The notes beneath the pieces were generated by a model, which did no database searches, was not told the DNA's origin, and was given only the letters and a program-made list of their open reading frames with translations. Positions 26,837 to 36,516 of a stretch of DNA of 64,000 bases are shown here, piece after piece. Position numbers and translations under genes: made by a program. How positions within the stretch are numbered: position 1 is the stretch's first letter; every line of letters starts with the position of its first letter. The DNA lies in NCBI RefSeq assembly GCF_001458195.1, contig NZ_CYPU01000039.1, forward strand, positions 186,093 to 250,092, written 5' to 3'. The DNA is from Ruegeria atlantica. GTDB taxonomy: Bacteria; Pseudomonadota; Alphaproteobacteria; Rhodobacterales; Rhodobacteraceae.

Positions 26837-27469
26837 TCAGGCCAGTCCGGGCAGCAAGACCTTAAGGCCAGCCGCGATCATGCTGATTGCGATGGCCGAC
26901 AGGATCATGCCCATGAACCGGCTCATGATAACACGAGCATTGTCAGACAGACGTTTGGCAATGGCTGCGGCGTTCCAGAATGTCACGAACAGCAACAGCA
27001 GGACGGCCAGGAAAACGCCAGCGTAAACAATGGCATCTACCGGTTTGTGGATGTGGCTTGCATACAGGATCAACGTGGTAATTGTGCCCGGCCCGACAAG
27101 GATCGGAAAGGCCAGCGGATAAAAGGCAACCGTATCAGGTTCAGGATAGGATTGCCGTTCCCCCTCGGTTCCGTGATGCGACGTGCTGGGCTTTCCGTTC
27201 AGCATGTTCAGGCCAATCATCAAAACGACCAGACCACCCGCGACGCGCAGGTCATCGACGCTGATGCCGAACAGGCTGAGCGTTTGACTTCCCACAGCCG
27301 CAAACGATGCGCCAAGGATCAGGCAGTAGAGGGCAGTCTTTGTAGCCACTTTGCGTTGCTCAGCCGGGGCAAGGCCGTCGGTGACGCTAAGGAATACTGG
27401 CAGGTTCGTGATTGGATTCATGATCGCAAAAAGCGCTCCGAAGAATCCTACGGCAAGGGTGCTGTCCAT
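26837..27469 (-). CDS. MarC family integral membrane protein
   Basis: A 210-residue membrane protein of the MarC (UPF0056) family, function unknown despite the historic link to multiple antibiotic resistance. Six membrane segments are visible, with the conserved FAIMNPITNLPVFLSVT near the N-terminus and PLAFPILVGPGTITTLI in the second half. I take ATG 27469 as start; an upstream TTG at 27499 would add ten residues without a better ribosome-binding site. Its stop lies only eight bases from the end of glyQ, so the two genes are convergent with no room for a separate terminator. Confidence 0.9.
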   Translation of the reverse strand: MDSTLAVGFFGALFAIMNPITNLPVFLSVTDGLAPAEQRKVATKTALYCLILGASFAAVGSQTLSLFGISVDDLRVAGGLVVLMIGLNMLNGKPSTSHHGTEGERQSYPEPDTVAFYPLAFPILVGPGTITTLILYASHIHKPVDAIVYAGVFLAVLLLLFVTFWNAAAIAKRLSDNARVIMSRFMGMILSAIAISMIAAGLKVLLPGLA

Positions 27470-27560
27470 TTCAAAAGTCTCTTTCCGGCCTGTAATCAAT
27501 TGGAACCTGTCCTATTTTTACCGATCGTGAAAGAGGCATCGTGAGCAAAAGGAAAAGACG

Positions 27561-28085
27561 ATGACAGGAAAAGTGCTTGCGATCATAGTGCTGATCTCGG
27601 CGGCAGTAGCTGGTTTTGGGATGTATTACCTGCAGATCTACGGATTTTATTATGACGTGGAATCCAAGCCCGGTCAGGATGTCATGTTAATGAAGGAAGG
27701 GGCCGAGGCGCCGACGCCTATATCCTACAGTGCGTTTCAGGCGATTGACGCGGACAGCTCACCCATCCGCTACCGTGCCTGTTTCGATACGGATCTGACG
27801 CTTGCGCAGATTGAGGAAACCCATGTCGCGGTCGAGAATGCAGAACCGCTGACCGCGCCCGGATGGTTCGATTGCTTTGACGCCGTGGCGGTGGCGGATG
27901 CCCTGAAATCAGGCGAGGCCAAAGCCTTTCTGGGCGCAAAAAACATCCACTTTGGCGTTGACCGAATTGTTGCCGTTACAAAAGGCGGCAAAGGCTATGT
28001 CTGGCACGCGCTGAACAATTGCGGCGAAAAGGCCTATGACGGCACCGTGATTGGCGAAGAATGCCCGGACCGGCCACAGAATTGA
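27561..28085 (+). CDS. DUF6446-like membrane-anchored protein
   Basis: The 174-residue product has one N-terminal membrane anchor (residues 4-27), followed by a periplasmic domain with conserved YRACFDTDL, FDCFDAVAVADALKSGEA and a C-terminal HALNNCGEKAYDG containing paired cysteines. Small proteins of this design sit beside glyS in related Rhodobacterales; from memory this matches DUF6446, but I cannot confirm the assignment. Function is unknown. It leads a rightward group with the symporter and glyS, with gaps of 7 and 9 bp. Confidence 0.7.
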   Translation: MTGKVLAIIVLISAAVAGFGMYYLQIYGFYYDVESKPGQDVMLMKEGAEAPTPISYSAFQAIDADSSPIRYRACFDTDLTLAQIEETHVAVENAEPLTAPGWFDCFDAVAVADALKSGEAKAFLGAKNIHFGVDRIVAVTKGGKGYVWHALNNCGEKAYDGTVIGEECPDRPQN

Positions 28086-28092
28086 GGATAAG

Positions 28093-29307
28093 ATGACCAC
28101 CGAGACCCTGCAGATACCTGATTTCCTGACCGCTACGTTGGGCTTTGCGGTGTATCTTTTGGGGGTCGAGATCAATGCGCGCGTCGCCACACTACGCCAG
28201 TTCAACATTCCCGAACCTGTCACGGGTGGCCTGCTGGCCTCACTGGTCGTGCTGTTATTGTATCTGGCCTTCGATCTTGAGCTGTCCTTTGACCTTGCCA
28301 CACGGGATTTTCTGTTAGTGGTGTTCTTTGCGGGCATCGGGTTAAACGCGCGACTCTCTGACCTGATATCAGGCGGCAAGCCTCTGTTTTTACTTTTGAT
28401 CCTGACTTTGACTACGATTGTTGCGCAAAACGGGATCGGGGCAATTGGGGCGTCTATGTTCGGGTATCCGGCGCAGGCTGGGGTTCTGTTCGGCTCGGCA
28501 TCTCTGATCGGCGGGCACGGAACTGCGATTGCCTGGGCCCCCGAGGTTGCCGAGGCCACCGGCCTGGACGGCGCAACTGAGCTAGGCGTTGCCGTTGCAA
28601 CACTTGGGCTTGTTCTGGCTGCTTTGGTTGGTGGACCGATAGCGCGGCTTCTGGTCGAAGGGCGCAACCTCAGCCCTGCACGCCCCGACGAGGATCACAC
28701 AGTGGGGCTTCCCACTGACGGCGATGACGTGTCCAGCAAAATCGATCATCTGTCGATCATGCGCGTTCTCCTGTTCCTCAACCTGGCGATCATTGCGGGG
28801 TATTCGCTGGGCGAGGCGATCAGCGCTGCCGGTTTGAAGCTGCCGCTGTTCGTGCCTTGTCTCATCATGGGCATCGTCATCGCGAACCTGCGCGCATGGC
28901 TTGCACCCAGCCGCCCACCAATTGAACGCACCCCCTCGCTGGCGTTGATTTCGGAATTCTCGCTGGGTGCGTTTTTGGCCATGTCATTAATGAGCCTGCA
29001 GCTTTGGACCATCGCGGAACTCGGCCTTGCCATTGTGGTCATCATGTCGGCCCAGACCTTGTTCGCAGTGGCATTTGTGATCTGGGTTCTGTTTCCTGTC
29101 ATGGGCAGCAATTACCGCGCCGCCGTTCTGGCCGCCGGATTCGGAGGCTTCGCCCTAGGCGCCACCCCGACCGCTATTGCAAATATGACCGCTGTCACCA
29201 AACGATATGGCCCATCGCCTATTGCTTTTATCGTATTGCCCCTTGTATCCGCATTCTTTGTGGATATCGCTAATGCCATCGTCATTCAGACGATCGTCAA
29301 TTTCTAA
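28093..29307 (+). CDS. Sodium/glutamate symporter, GltS-like
   Basis: A 404-residue membrane protein with about eleven membrane segments in two repeats, as in sodium/glutamate symporters. Typical stretches are FFAGIGLNARLSDL, the glycine-rich SLIGGHGTAIAWAP in the first half and AAVLAAGFGGFALGATPTAIANM in the second half, the latter two being the re-entrant loops of the family. The start is ATG 28093 with GAGGATA upstream. Substrate specificity for glutamate is inferred from family only. It precedes glyS by nine bases and is probably co-transcribed with it. Confidence 0.85.
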   Translation: MTTETLQIPDFLTATLGFAVYLLGVEINARVATLRQFNIPEPVTGGLLASLVVLLLYLAFDLELSFDLATRDFLLVVFFAGIGLNARLSDLISGGKPLFLLLILTLTTIVAQNGIGAIGASMFGYPAQAGVLFGSASLIGGHGTAIAWAPEVAEATGLDGATELGVAVATLGLVLAALVGGPIARLLVEGRNLSPARPDEDHTVGLPTDGDDVSSKIDHLSIMRVLLFLNLAIIAGYSLGEAISAAGLKLPLFVPCLIMGIVIANLRAWLAPSRPPIERTPSLALISEFSLGAFLAMSLMSLQLWTIAELGLAIVVIMSAQTLFAVAFVIWVLFPVMGSNYRAAVLAAGFGGFALGATPTAIANMTAVTKRYGPSPIAFIVLPLVSAFFVDIANAIVIQTIVNF

Positions 29308-29316
29308 GGATCGAAT

Positions 29317-31536
29317 ATGCCCGACCTGCTGATCGAATTGTTTTCCGAGGAAATCCCCGCGCGCATGCAGACCCGTGCCGGCGAAGACCTGAAAAAGCGG
29401 ATCACCGATGGTTTGGTCGAGGCCGGTTTGACCTACGCATCTGCTGCTACGCTGACAACGCCGCGCCGCCTGACGCTGGCGGTCGAAGGGTTGCTTTCGG
29501 AAAGCCCCATGATCCGCGAGGAACGCAAGGGTCCGAAAGTCGGCGCGCCGGACAAAGCCATCGAAGGTTTCCTGCGGGGCGCAGGTCTGACCCGTGATCA
29601 ACTGGAAGAGCGTGAAACACCCAAAGGCGCGGTTTATTTCGCCACCATTGAAAAGGCAGGACGCCCGGCAGCTGAAATCGTTGCAGAAGTGCTTGAGGCG
29701 ACGATCCGTAACTTCCCCTGGCCGAAATCCATGCGCTGGGGAAGTGGCGGTTTGCGCTGGGTGCGCCCGCTGCATTCCATCCTATGCATTCTGACCGATG
29801 AGGCCGGCGCGCAGGTTGTGCCGATGGAAATCGACGGCATCACGTCCGGCGATACCACCGAAGGTCATCGTTTCATGGCGCCGGGTCGCTTTGCCGTGTC
29901 GTCCTTCGAGGATTACGCCGCAAAACTGAAGCGCGCGTTTGTGGTGCTGTCGCCTGAGGAACGGGCTGAGCATATCTGGAACGACGCCCAGAACCTTGCC
30001 TTTGCGGCGGGATTGGAAGTGGTCGATGACAAGGGCCTGCTGGCCGAGGTCGCCGGGTTGGTTGAATGGCCGGTTGTCTTGATGGGGCAGATCGACAACG
30101 AGTTTCTGGCGCTGCCGCCCGAGGTTCTGCAAACCTCGATGAAAGAGCATCAGAAATTCTTCTCGGTCCGCAATCCCAAGACAGGCCGGATTGAACGCTT
30201 TATCACCGTGGCCAACCGCGAAACCACCGATAATGGCGCGACCATTCTGGCGGGGAACCAAAAAGTGCTGTCGGCGCGTCTGGCCGATGCGAAATTCTTT
30301 TGGGAGAACGACCTGCGCGTCGCCAAATCGGATATCGCCCAATGGACCCACGCGCTGGAAAACGTGACCTTCCATAACAAGCTTGGCACACAGGCTGGAC
30401 GGATTGATCGCATCGCGGCACTGGCCCGCGAACTGGCCCCGGTGACAGGCGCGGATGCAGATCAGGCCGCGAAAGCCGCGCGTCTGGCCAAGGCCGATTT
30501 AAGCTCCGAGATGGTCTATGAATTCCCGGAACTTCAGGGGCTTATGGGTCGATATTACGTCGAATCCGCCGGTGAGGACGCCGCCGTGGCCTCCGTGGCG
30601 CAGGAACATTACTCGCCGTTGGGGCCGTCGGATGATGTGCCCACCGCGCCGTTGTCTGTAACTGTGGCGCTGGCCGACAAGTTGGACACGCTGACCGGGT
30701 TCTGGGCGATTGAGGAAAAGCCCACGGGATCGAAAGACCCGTTTGCCTTACGCCGCGCGGCGTTGGGCGTGACGCGATTGATAATCGAAAACGATTTGCG
30801 TCTAAGGTTGGATCGGTTCTTTGATAGCCAATTGGTCCGGGCAGAGGGTGCCATCAATGACGGGTTGCCGAAATCAGATGTCGAGGACCTGCTGGAAGAA
30901 ATCGCGGATCACGGTGTCTTCGGTGCAGCGTTCAAAGCGGTCAAAGACAATCTCGGCGACAAACCGACCGCTGAATTTCTGGGGTTGGAGAAGAAAGTCC
31001 CGGACGCGTCCGACGATCTCCTCTCCTTCTTCCATGACCGCCTCAAAACCTTCCTCCGGGACGAGGGTATCCGCCACGACATCATCGACGCCTGCATCGC
31101 GATGGACGGCAATGACGACCTCAACCTGCTGGTCAAACGCGCCCGTGCGCTGAATGCGGTGATCGCGACTGAAGATGGCGAGAACCTCGTGCAGGGGTTC
31201 AAGCGCGCCAACAACATTCTGACCCAGGCCGAGGAGAAGGACGGGGTCGAGTATTCCTATGGCGCAGATATCAAGTTTGCAGAGACCGACAGTGAAAAAG
31301 CTCTGTTCGGCGCGTTGGAAGCTGCACAGGCCAAGATCGACCCGGCGCTGAAGGCCGAGGATTTCCCAAGTGCGATGTCGGCCATGGCCGACCTGCGCGG
31401 CCCGGTGGATGCGTTCTTTGAGGATGTTCAGGTCAATACCGACAACGACATCCTGCGCCGTAACCGTCTGAACCTGCTCAGCCAGATCCGTCAGGTCTGC
31501 TTCAGTGTTGCCGATCTGAGCCGCATCGACGGCTGA
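29317..31536 (+). CDS. glyS: Glycine--tRNA ligase beta subunit
   Basis: GlyS is the beta chain of bacterial glycyl-tRNA synthetase and handles tRNA binding and editing-like domains. The 739-residue product starts with the conserved MPDLLIELFSEEIPARMQ and contains NFPWPKSMRWGSGGLRWVRP, the central HD-like domain with FHNKLGTQAGRIDRI, the segment ELQGLMGRYYVESAGED and ADKLDTLTGFWAIEEKPTGS with DPFALRRAALGV. Length is a little above that of E. coli GlyS. glyQ lies upstream but is not adjacent, so balanced expression of the two chains must rely on separate signals or a long transcript. Confidence 0.97.
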   Translation: MPDLLIELFSEEIPARMQTRAGEDLKKRITDGLVEAGLTYASAATLTTPRRLTLAVEGLLSESPMIREERKGPKVGAPDKAIEGFLRGAGLTRDQLEERETPKGAVYFATIEKAGRPAAEIVAEVLEATIRNFPWPKSMRWGSGGLRWVRPLHSILCILTDEAGAQVVPMEIDGITSGDTTEGHRFMAPGRFAVSSFEDYAAKLKRAFVVLSPEERAEHIWNDAQNLAFAAGLEVVDDKGLLAEVAGLVEWPVVLMGQIDNEFLALPPEVLQTSMKEHQKFFSVRNPKTGRIERFITVANRETTDNGATILAGNQKVLSARLADAKFFWENDLRVAKSDIAQWTHALENVTFHNKLGTQAGRIDRIAALARELAPVTGADADQAAKAARLAKADLSSEMVYEFPELQGLMGRYYVESAGEDAAVASVAQEHYSPLGPSDDVPTAPLSVTVALADKLDTLTGFWAIEEKPTGSKDPFALRRAALGVTRLIIENDLRLRLDRFFDSQLVRAEGAINDGLPKSDVEDLLEEIADHGVFGAAFKAVKDNLGDKPTAEFLGLEKKVPDASDDLLSFFHDRLKTFLRDEGIRHDIIDACIAMDGNDDLNLLVKRARALNAVIATEDGENLVQGFKRANNILTQAEEKDGVEYSYGADIKFAETDSEKALFGALEAAQAKIDPALKAEDFPSAMSAMADLRGPVDAFFEDVQVNTDNDILRRNRLNLLSQIRQVCFSVADLSRIDG

Positions 31537-31600
31537 TCCAGAACGCCCTTGCGCCGTTGGTGCAGGGGCTTATGCTGCGGTGAAATCAAAAGGTGCCGCA

Positions 31601-34141
31601 GTGCAGAATAATCCGCATACTACGCTTATCACGTCCGAAGCGCCCGTTGCCGCCAACACGCATGGCGGACGGGCGAAATGTCTGCAACGTCTGGTTCGTC
31701 TGGAGCTGCCGGTTCCACGAACGGTCGCGTTGTCATTTGATGCGGTGCATCAGATATCGGACGGGCAGGTGCCGGATTTGGCCGCTGTTCTTGAGCAGTT
31801 TGATCATACCGCGCTGCTGTGTGTCCGGCCCAGTTCCGAAGATCCCGATTGGGGCGGCCCGGGTGCCATCCTGAACATCGGCATGAATGACGCGCGCTAT
31901 GTCGATCTGTCGGATTCGATGGGGGTCGAGGCCGCGGCTGCGCTGTATCTGCGCTTTGTCCAAAGCTATGCCGTTCATGTTGCGCGGCTGGACCCGGATG
32001 TGTTTGACGAGATTGACGCCGATGGCCGTGAGGGGCTGCAGGAATCTCTGAGGGCTTACGAAGACGAGACGGACGAAGCCTTTCCGCAGGATCGCGGTGA
32101 GCAGTTGATTGCTGTGCTGCGTTCGATGGCACGCGCATGGGAGGGCACCTCGGCCCGATTGTTGCGTCAGGCCAAGGGTGCGCCAGCGGATGCCGGTCTG
32201 GGGCTGGTGATCCAAGAGATGATCCCCGGCGTCGGGCAGGGGGAATGCGGATCGGGCGTGTTGCAACTGATTGATCCGACCACTGGATTGCCGCAGATAA
32301 CCGGCCGGTATCTGAGCCAAAGTCAGGGGCGGGATGCGCTGGGGGAAGGCGTCGCGGCGTTGTACCTGGAAAAGGATCCGCGCGGAAAGTCTCTGGAGGA
32401 GGTCGCGCCCAAGGCATTTGCGGACCTCAAAACGCATGCGGCGCTGATGCGGGTCAAGCTGCGCGAGGAAATGCAGGTCGAGTTCGTGATTGAAAACGGC
32501 CACGTTCACATTTTGGATGGTGTCCGGGTTCAACGCAGCGCACGCGCGGCGATGCGGATCGCTGTGCGCCTGGCCGAAGACGGGATCATTCCGCCGCAAG
32601 AGGCTGTAATGCGGGTTGATCCACATTCCCTGAACGAGCTGTTGCACCGGCAGGTTCACCCTGATGCGGAACGGGACACCCTGACCACCGGAATTGCCGC
32701 CAGTCCGGGCGCTGCAACCGGCAAGATCGTGTTCACTTCGGCCGAGGCGCAGGCTAGCGCCGCGCGGGGAGAGCCGTGCATTTTGGTTCGGCGCGAGACC
32801 TCTCCGGAAGATGTGCGCGGTATGCATGCCGCCGTGGCGGTCCTGACGGAAAAGGGCGGCATGACCAGCCACGCGGCGGTGATTGGCCGGGGTTTGGGCC
32901 TGCCGTGCATCGTCGGCGCGTCCGAGATGCGGTTTCAGACAAAGAAGAAACAGCTGATGGCTCCCGACGGGCGGGTCTTCAAAACAGGCGACACATTGAC
33001 CATCGACGGCAGCTCGGGGCAGGTGCTGGCCGGGCAACCAACCATGCTAGAGGCTGCTCTGGATGACTGTTTCCAGACTCTGATGGGCTGGGCTGACGCA
33101 GAGCGGGACATTGCAATTCGCGCCAACGCGGACACACCCGCAGACGCGCAAACCGCGCGGAACTTCATGGCGCAAGGGATCGGGTTGTGTCGGACTGAGC
33201 ACATGTTCTTTGACCCCGGTCGCCTTATCGTAATGCGCGAGATGATCTTTGCGCAGACCTCGTCCGGTCGCGAAGCGGTGTTGGAACGCTTGCTGCCGAT
33301 GCAGCGCGATGACTTCGCGCAGCTATTCCGGATCATGGAGGGACAGCCTGTCTGTATCCGTCTGTTCGATCCACCGTTGCATGAATTTCTTCCGACCACG
33401 CGCACCGGCCAACGCGAACTTGCCGAAGCGCTAGACCTGCCGGTCTCAGATGTCGAACGCAGGGTCGACGCCATGACCGAATATAACCCGATGCTGGGCC
33501 TGCGCGGCGTACGTCTGGGTGTGACGGTTCCCGAAATCTACGACATGCAGGCGCGTGCGATTTTCGAGGCGACGCTTGAAGCCAGCAAAGACGGCGCACC
33601 GGTGGTGCCCGAGGTGATGATCCCGCTGGTATCCGCCAAGCGCGAGGTCGAACTGGTCAAGGCGCGCATCGATTCCGTGGCAGCGGCCGTCGCCGCCGAA
33701 CGGGGGCAGGAATTTGAGTACCGGTTGGGCGTGATGGTAGAAACCCCTCGGGCTTGTTTGCGGGCGGCCGAGATCGCGCCGCAAACCGCGTTTTTAAGTT
33801 TCGGAACCAATGACCTGACGCAGATGACCTACGGCCTGTCCCGCGATGACGCAGGCCGGTTCATGTCGGCTTATGTCCGGCAGGGTGTCTTTGTCGAAGA
33901 CCCGTTTCATGTGTTGGACGCGGACGGAGTTGGCGAATTGCTTAAACTGGGGGCTGAACGCGGCAGGCAAGCACAACCAGAAGTCACATTGTCGGTTTGC
34001 GGCGAACATGGCGGTAACCCCGAATCAATCGCCATTTGCCGAGAATTGGGCTTTGACTACGTGTCCTGTTCGCCCTTCCGGGTGCCCGTCGCTCGGCTGG
34101 CTGCCGCTCAACTGGCGATTTCGTCCAGACTTGGGGGTTGA
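31601..34141 (+). CDS. PEP-utilising enzyme, pyruvate phosphate dikinase-like
   Basis: The 846-residue product has an ATP-grasp-like N-terminal domain (to about 350), the swivelling phosphohistidine domain with GGMTSHAAVIGRGLGLPC and a C-terminal PEP/pyruvate barrel with GIGLCRTEHMFF, MVETPRACLRAAEIA, FLSFGTNDLTQMTYG and CGEHGGNPESI. This is the layout of PPDK, which interconverts pyruvate, ATP and phosphate with PEP, AMP and pyrophosphate. The N-terminal domain is more divergent than in classic PPDK, so the activity is likely but unproved. I choose GTG 31601 because AAAAGG lies seven bases before it; a GTG at 31580 is the alternative. Confidence 0.85.
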   Translation: MQNNPHTTLITSEAPVAANTHGGRAKCLQRLVRLELPVPRTVALSFDAVHQISDGQVPDLAAVLEQFDHTALLCVRPSSEDPDWGGPGAILNIGMNDARYVDLSDSMGVEAAAALYLRFVQSYAVHVARLDPDVFDEIDADGREGLQESLRAYEDETDEAFPQDRGEQLIAVLRSMARAWEGTSARLLRQAKGAPADAGLGLVIQEMIPGVGQGECGSGVLQLIDPTTGLPQITGRYLSQSQGRDALGEGVAALYLEKDPRGKSLEEVAPKAFADLKTHAALMRVKLREEMQVEFVIENGHVHILDGVRVQRSARAAMRIAVRLAEDGIIPPQEAVMRVDPHSLNELLHRQVHPDAERDTLTTGIAASPGAATGKIVFTSAEAQASAARGEPCILVRRETSPEDVRGMHAAVAVLTEKGGMTSHAAVIGRGLGLPCIVGASEMRFQTKKKQLMAPDGRVFKTGDTLTIDGSSGQVLAGQPTMLEAALDDCFQTLMGWADAERDIAIRANADTPADAQTARNFMAQGIGLCRTEHMFFDPGRLIVMREMIFAQTSSGREAVLERLLPMQRDDFAQLFRIMEGQPVCIRLFDPPLHEFLPTTRTGQRELAEALDLPVSDVERRVDAMTEYNPMLGLRGVRLGVTVPEIYDMQARAIFEATLEASKDGAPVVPEVMIPLVSAKREVELVKARIDSVAAAVAAERGQEFEYRLGVMVETPRACLRAAEIAPQTAFLSFGTNDLTQMTYGLSRDDAGRFMSAYVRQGVFVEDPFHVLDADGVGELLKLGAERGRQAQPEVTLSVCGEHGGNPESIAICRELGFDYVSCSPFRVPVARLAAAQLAISSRLGG

Positions 34142-34180
34142 CAGAAGGGCAGCACTCTAGAATTAGTAGGTAACAGAAAG

Positions 34181-34216
34181 CGCCGTCGTCAAATATTGTT
34201 GACGAAACGGCGGTTT
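34181..34216 (+). terminator. Intrinsic terminator after the PPDK-like gene
   Basis: CGCCGT-C-GTCAA pairs with TTGAC-GAA-ACGGCG around a short loop and is followed by GTTTT. It lies 40 bp past the stop codon. Confidence 0.65.
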
Positions 34217-34327
34217 TCCACTTGCTTTTCCGTCAGAACTGGACGTCGCCGTTTGAATTCGGTAATAGCCTCATCGCGCCCGCCGGGGGAGGGTCTGGCG
34301 CTAATTGTGCCTGTGCGAGGTTATCTG

Positions 34328-34969
34328 ATGCTACGATACATATTGGCTGTTGCCACATTGGCAGCAACCGTGCTGCCGAGTGTTTCCGTCGCCGAGAGGG
34401 AAGCTACCGAATCTGCTAAACGCGAACTTGTAACCCGGAGCGAATTGCCCGGGCAAAAGTTCCGTGATTACTTAGGCCTGTTTAAGCCACGTAAAGAACC
34501 TGTGCTGCAACAGGTGTCCTATTCCAAGGATTGGCTGGATCAACTGCCGACTGCCGCTGGTGACGAGAACTTCAAATGTCTGGCCGAGGCGCTGTACTTT
34601 GAAGCGCGCGGCGAAAGCGTTCGCGGTCAGTTCGCCGTGGCCGAGGTGATCCTGAATCGGGTCAAAAGTAGCCGCTTTCCAAGTTCGCTGTGCGGGGTGA
34701 TCAAGCAGGGAACCGGTAAGAAGTACCAATGCCAGTTCACCTACACCTGCGATGGTCAGAAAGAAGTTATCCGCGAGAAAAGAGCCTATGAGCGTGTGTC
34801 CAAGGTTGCCCGCGCGGCAATCGACGGCGTTGGCGTCGGGCTGACCGAAGGGGCGACCCATTACCACACCAAAGCGGTGCGTCCGTCATGGTCGCGTGTC
34901 TACAAAGAGACCGCTCGCATCGGGGTCCACATTTTCTACCGCCACAACTATCGGACCGCGAGCAACTGA
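34328..34969 (+). CDS. Cell wall hydrolase, SleB family, secreted
   Basis: A 213-residue exported protein: signal peptide at residues 1-21 (LRYILAVATLAATVLPSVSVA), a linker, and a hydrolase_2 (SleB-like) domain from about 85 to 205. The domain has LAEALYFEARGESVRGQFAVAEVILNRV with the catalytic Glu, then FPSSLCGVIKQG, QCQFTYTCDG and GATHYHTKAVRPSW. SleB-type enzymes are lytic transglycosylase-like and cut peptidoglycan. The start ATG 34328 is supported by GAGG; upstream in-frame codons would put a basic stretch before the signal peptide and are rejected. Confidence 0.92.
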   Translation: MLRYILAVATLAATVLPSVSVAEREATESAKRELVTRSELPGQKFRDYLGLFKPRKEPVLQQVSYSKDWLDQLPTAAGDENFKCLAEALYFEARGESVRGQFAVAEVILNRVKSSRFPSSLCGVIKQGTGKKYQCQFTYTCDGQKEVIREKRAYERVSKVARAAIDGVGVGLTEGATHYHTKAVRPSWSRVYKETARIGVHIFYRHNYRTASN

Positions 34970-35042
34970 TTGACGCACCCGCGCTGGAATCTTGATGGCG
35001 CGGGGCGTTTTCTGCCTTATGTAGCGGGCCAGGAGGTCCGCC

Positions 35043-36413
35043 ATGATGTTATCCCGCAGACGGTTTCTACAAACTTCGACCGCGCTTGCCCTGCTGCCAA
35101 AGGGGGCGCATGCAGTCAGCTTTGATCTGGTTGCGCAAGAGGCGCTGCAACAGATTGCGCCTGATGGTTATCCAGCTACGCCGGTTTGGACCTATGGCGG
35201 TCGCGTTCCCGGGGTCGACATCCGATTGCCTCAGGGCGGGCGCGTCAGTCGCAAGCTGATAAACAACCTGTCTCAACCGACGGCAGTGCATTGGCACGGA
35301 ATTCGGATCGACAACGCAATGGATGGCGTGCCCGGGTTGACGCAGGACGCGGTCGAGATGGGTCAATCCTTCGACTATAACTTTGTTGCGCCAGATGCAG
35401 GAACCTTTTGGTATCACTCGCATAACCGGTCTACCGAACAGGTTGCACGAGGTCTCTATGGACCCCTGATCGTTGAAGAATCTAGCCCGCCGGATATTGA
35501 TCAGGATCTGACGCTGATGCTGGACGATTGGCGGCTAGACCCTGAAACCGCGCATATCGTGGATGATTTTGACAATGGACACGACCTTAGCCATGCGGGG
35601 CGGCTGGGTAATCTGGTGTCCGTCAATGGCGGCTTTGATCCGGCTTACCCTGTTGGATCGGGGGAACGATTGCGATTGCGTCTGATCAATGCATCGAACG
35701 CTCGGATATTTGATTTGGCGTTGGACGGGCTGGCGGGTTGGATCGTGGCGCTGGATGGCATGCCGCTGGCAGTTCCATTGCCTGTAGAGGAGAGCTTCCC
35801 ACTTGCGCCCGCACAACGGGCAGACCTTGTCGTGGATGTGACGTCCGCGTCCGGAGATGTCGCGGGTCTCGCAAGTATCGAGCGGGATGGCGGCTATGGC
35901 TTGGTACGCTTTCAAGTTTCCGAAGCGTCCACATCGCAAAGGCAGGGTATTGAACCATTGCCTGCGAACAATATGCCTGAATTTCAGTATGATCAGGCAC
36001 CGCTGCATCGCATGTCCCTGCAGGGCGGTGCGATGCGATGGCTCGAAGGAGCCAAGCTTGGCGATCAGGGCCTGACAGGCCGTGAGCTGGCTCAACTGGG
36101 CCGGTTCTGGGCGTTGAACGGATACGCGGAACGACCCAAGGATCCGTTTCTGGATGCGCGTCTGGGTCAGGTGCACCGGATCGAGTTTGTGAACGAAACC
36201 GCTTTCCCTCATGCCATGCACCTGCATGGTCACCACTTCCGGCTCATCCTGCCGGATGGCAGTTTGGGGCCTTGGCGCGACACCGTACTGGTGGACCGGG
36301 GCCAGACACGTCAAATCGCTCTGGTCACAGATAATCCAGGCGATTGGCTGCTGCATTGCCATATGCTGGGACATGCCGCATCGGGAATGATGAGCTGGTT
36401 TCGCGTCACCTGA
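35043..36413 (+). CDS. Multicopper oxidase, Tat-exported
   Basis: A 456-residue three-domain multicopper oxidase with a twin-arginine signal (SRRRFLQTSTALALLP). The copper ligands are in place: HWHG at 83-86, HSH at 125-127, HLHGHHF in the last domain and HCHMLGHAASGMM at the C-terminus, the Met being the usual axial type-1 ligand. Substrate is unknown; Tat-exported bacterial members include CueO-like cuprous oxidases, CopA and laccase-like enzymes. It lacks the Met-rich insert of CueO. Only one short gap separates it from sleB, and it is transcribed in the same direction as folB. Confidence 0.93.
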   Translation: MMLSRRRFLQTSTALALLPKGAHAVSFDLVAQEALQQIAPDGYPATPVWTYGGRVPGVDIRLPQGGRVSRKLINNLSQPTAVHWHGIRIDNAMDGVPGLTQDAVEMGQSFDYNFVAPDAGTFWYHSHNRSTEQVARGLYGPLIVEESSPPDIDQDLTLMLDDWRLDPETAHIVDDFDNGHDLSHAGRLGNLVSVNGGFDPAYPVGSGERLRLRLINASNARIFDLALDGLAGWIVALDGMPLAVPLPVEESFPLAPAQRADLVVDVTSASGDVAGLASIERDGGYGLVRFQVSEASTSQRQGIEPLPANNMPEFQYDQAPLHRMSLQGGAMRWLEGAKLGDQGLTGRELAQLGRFWALNGYAERPKDPFLDARLGQVHRIEFVNETAFPHAMHLHGHHFRLILPDGSLGPWRDTVLVDRGQTRQIALVTDNPGDWLLHCHMLGHAASGMMSWFRVT

Positions 36414-36516
36414 CGCCGCATTCGATGGCTGGAAAGACGCATGTTGCGGTGTTATACGCCCGCGCATCGTTTATTTTGGGCGAATACGTCCACAAAGCCC
36501 GAAAAGGTCCGCCTGT

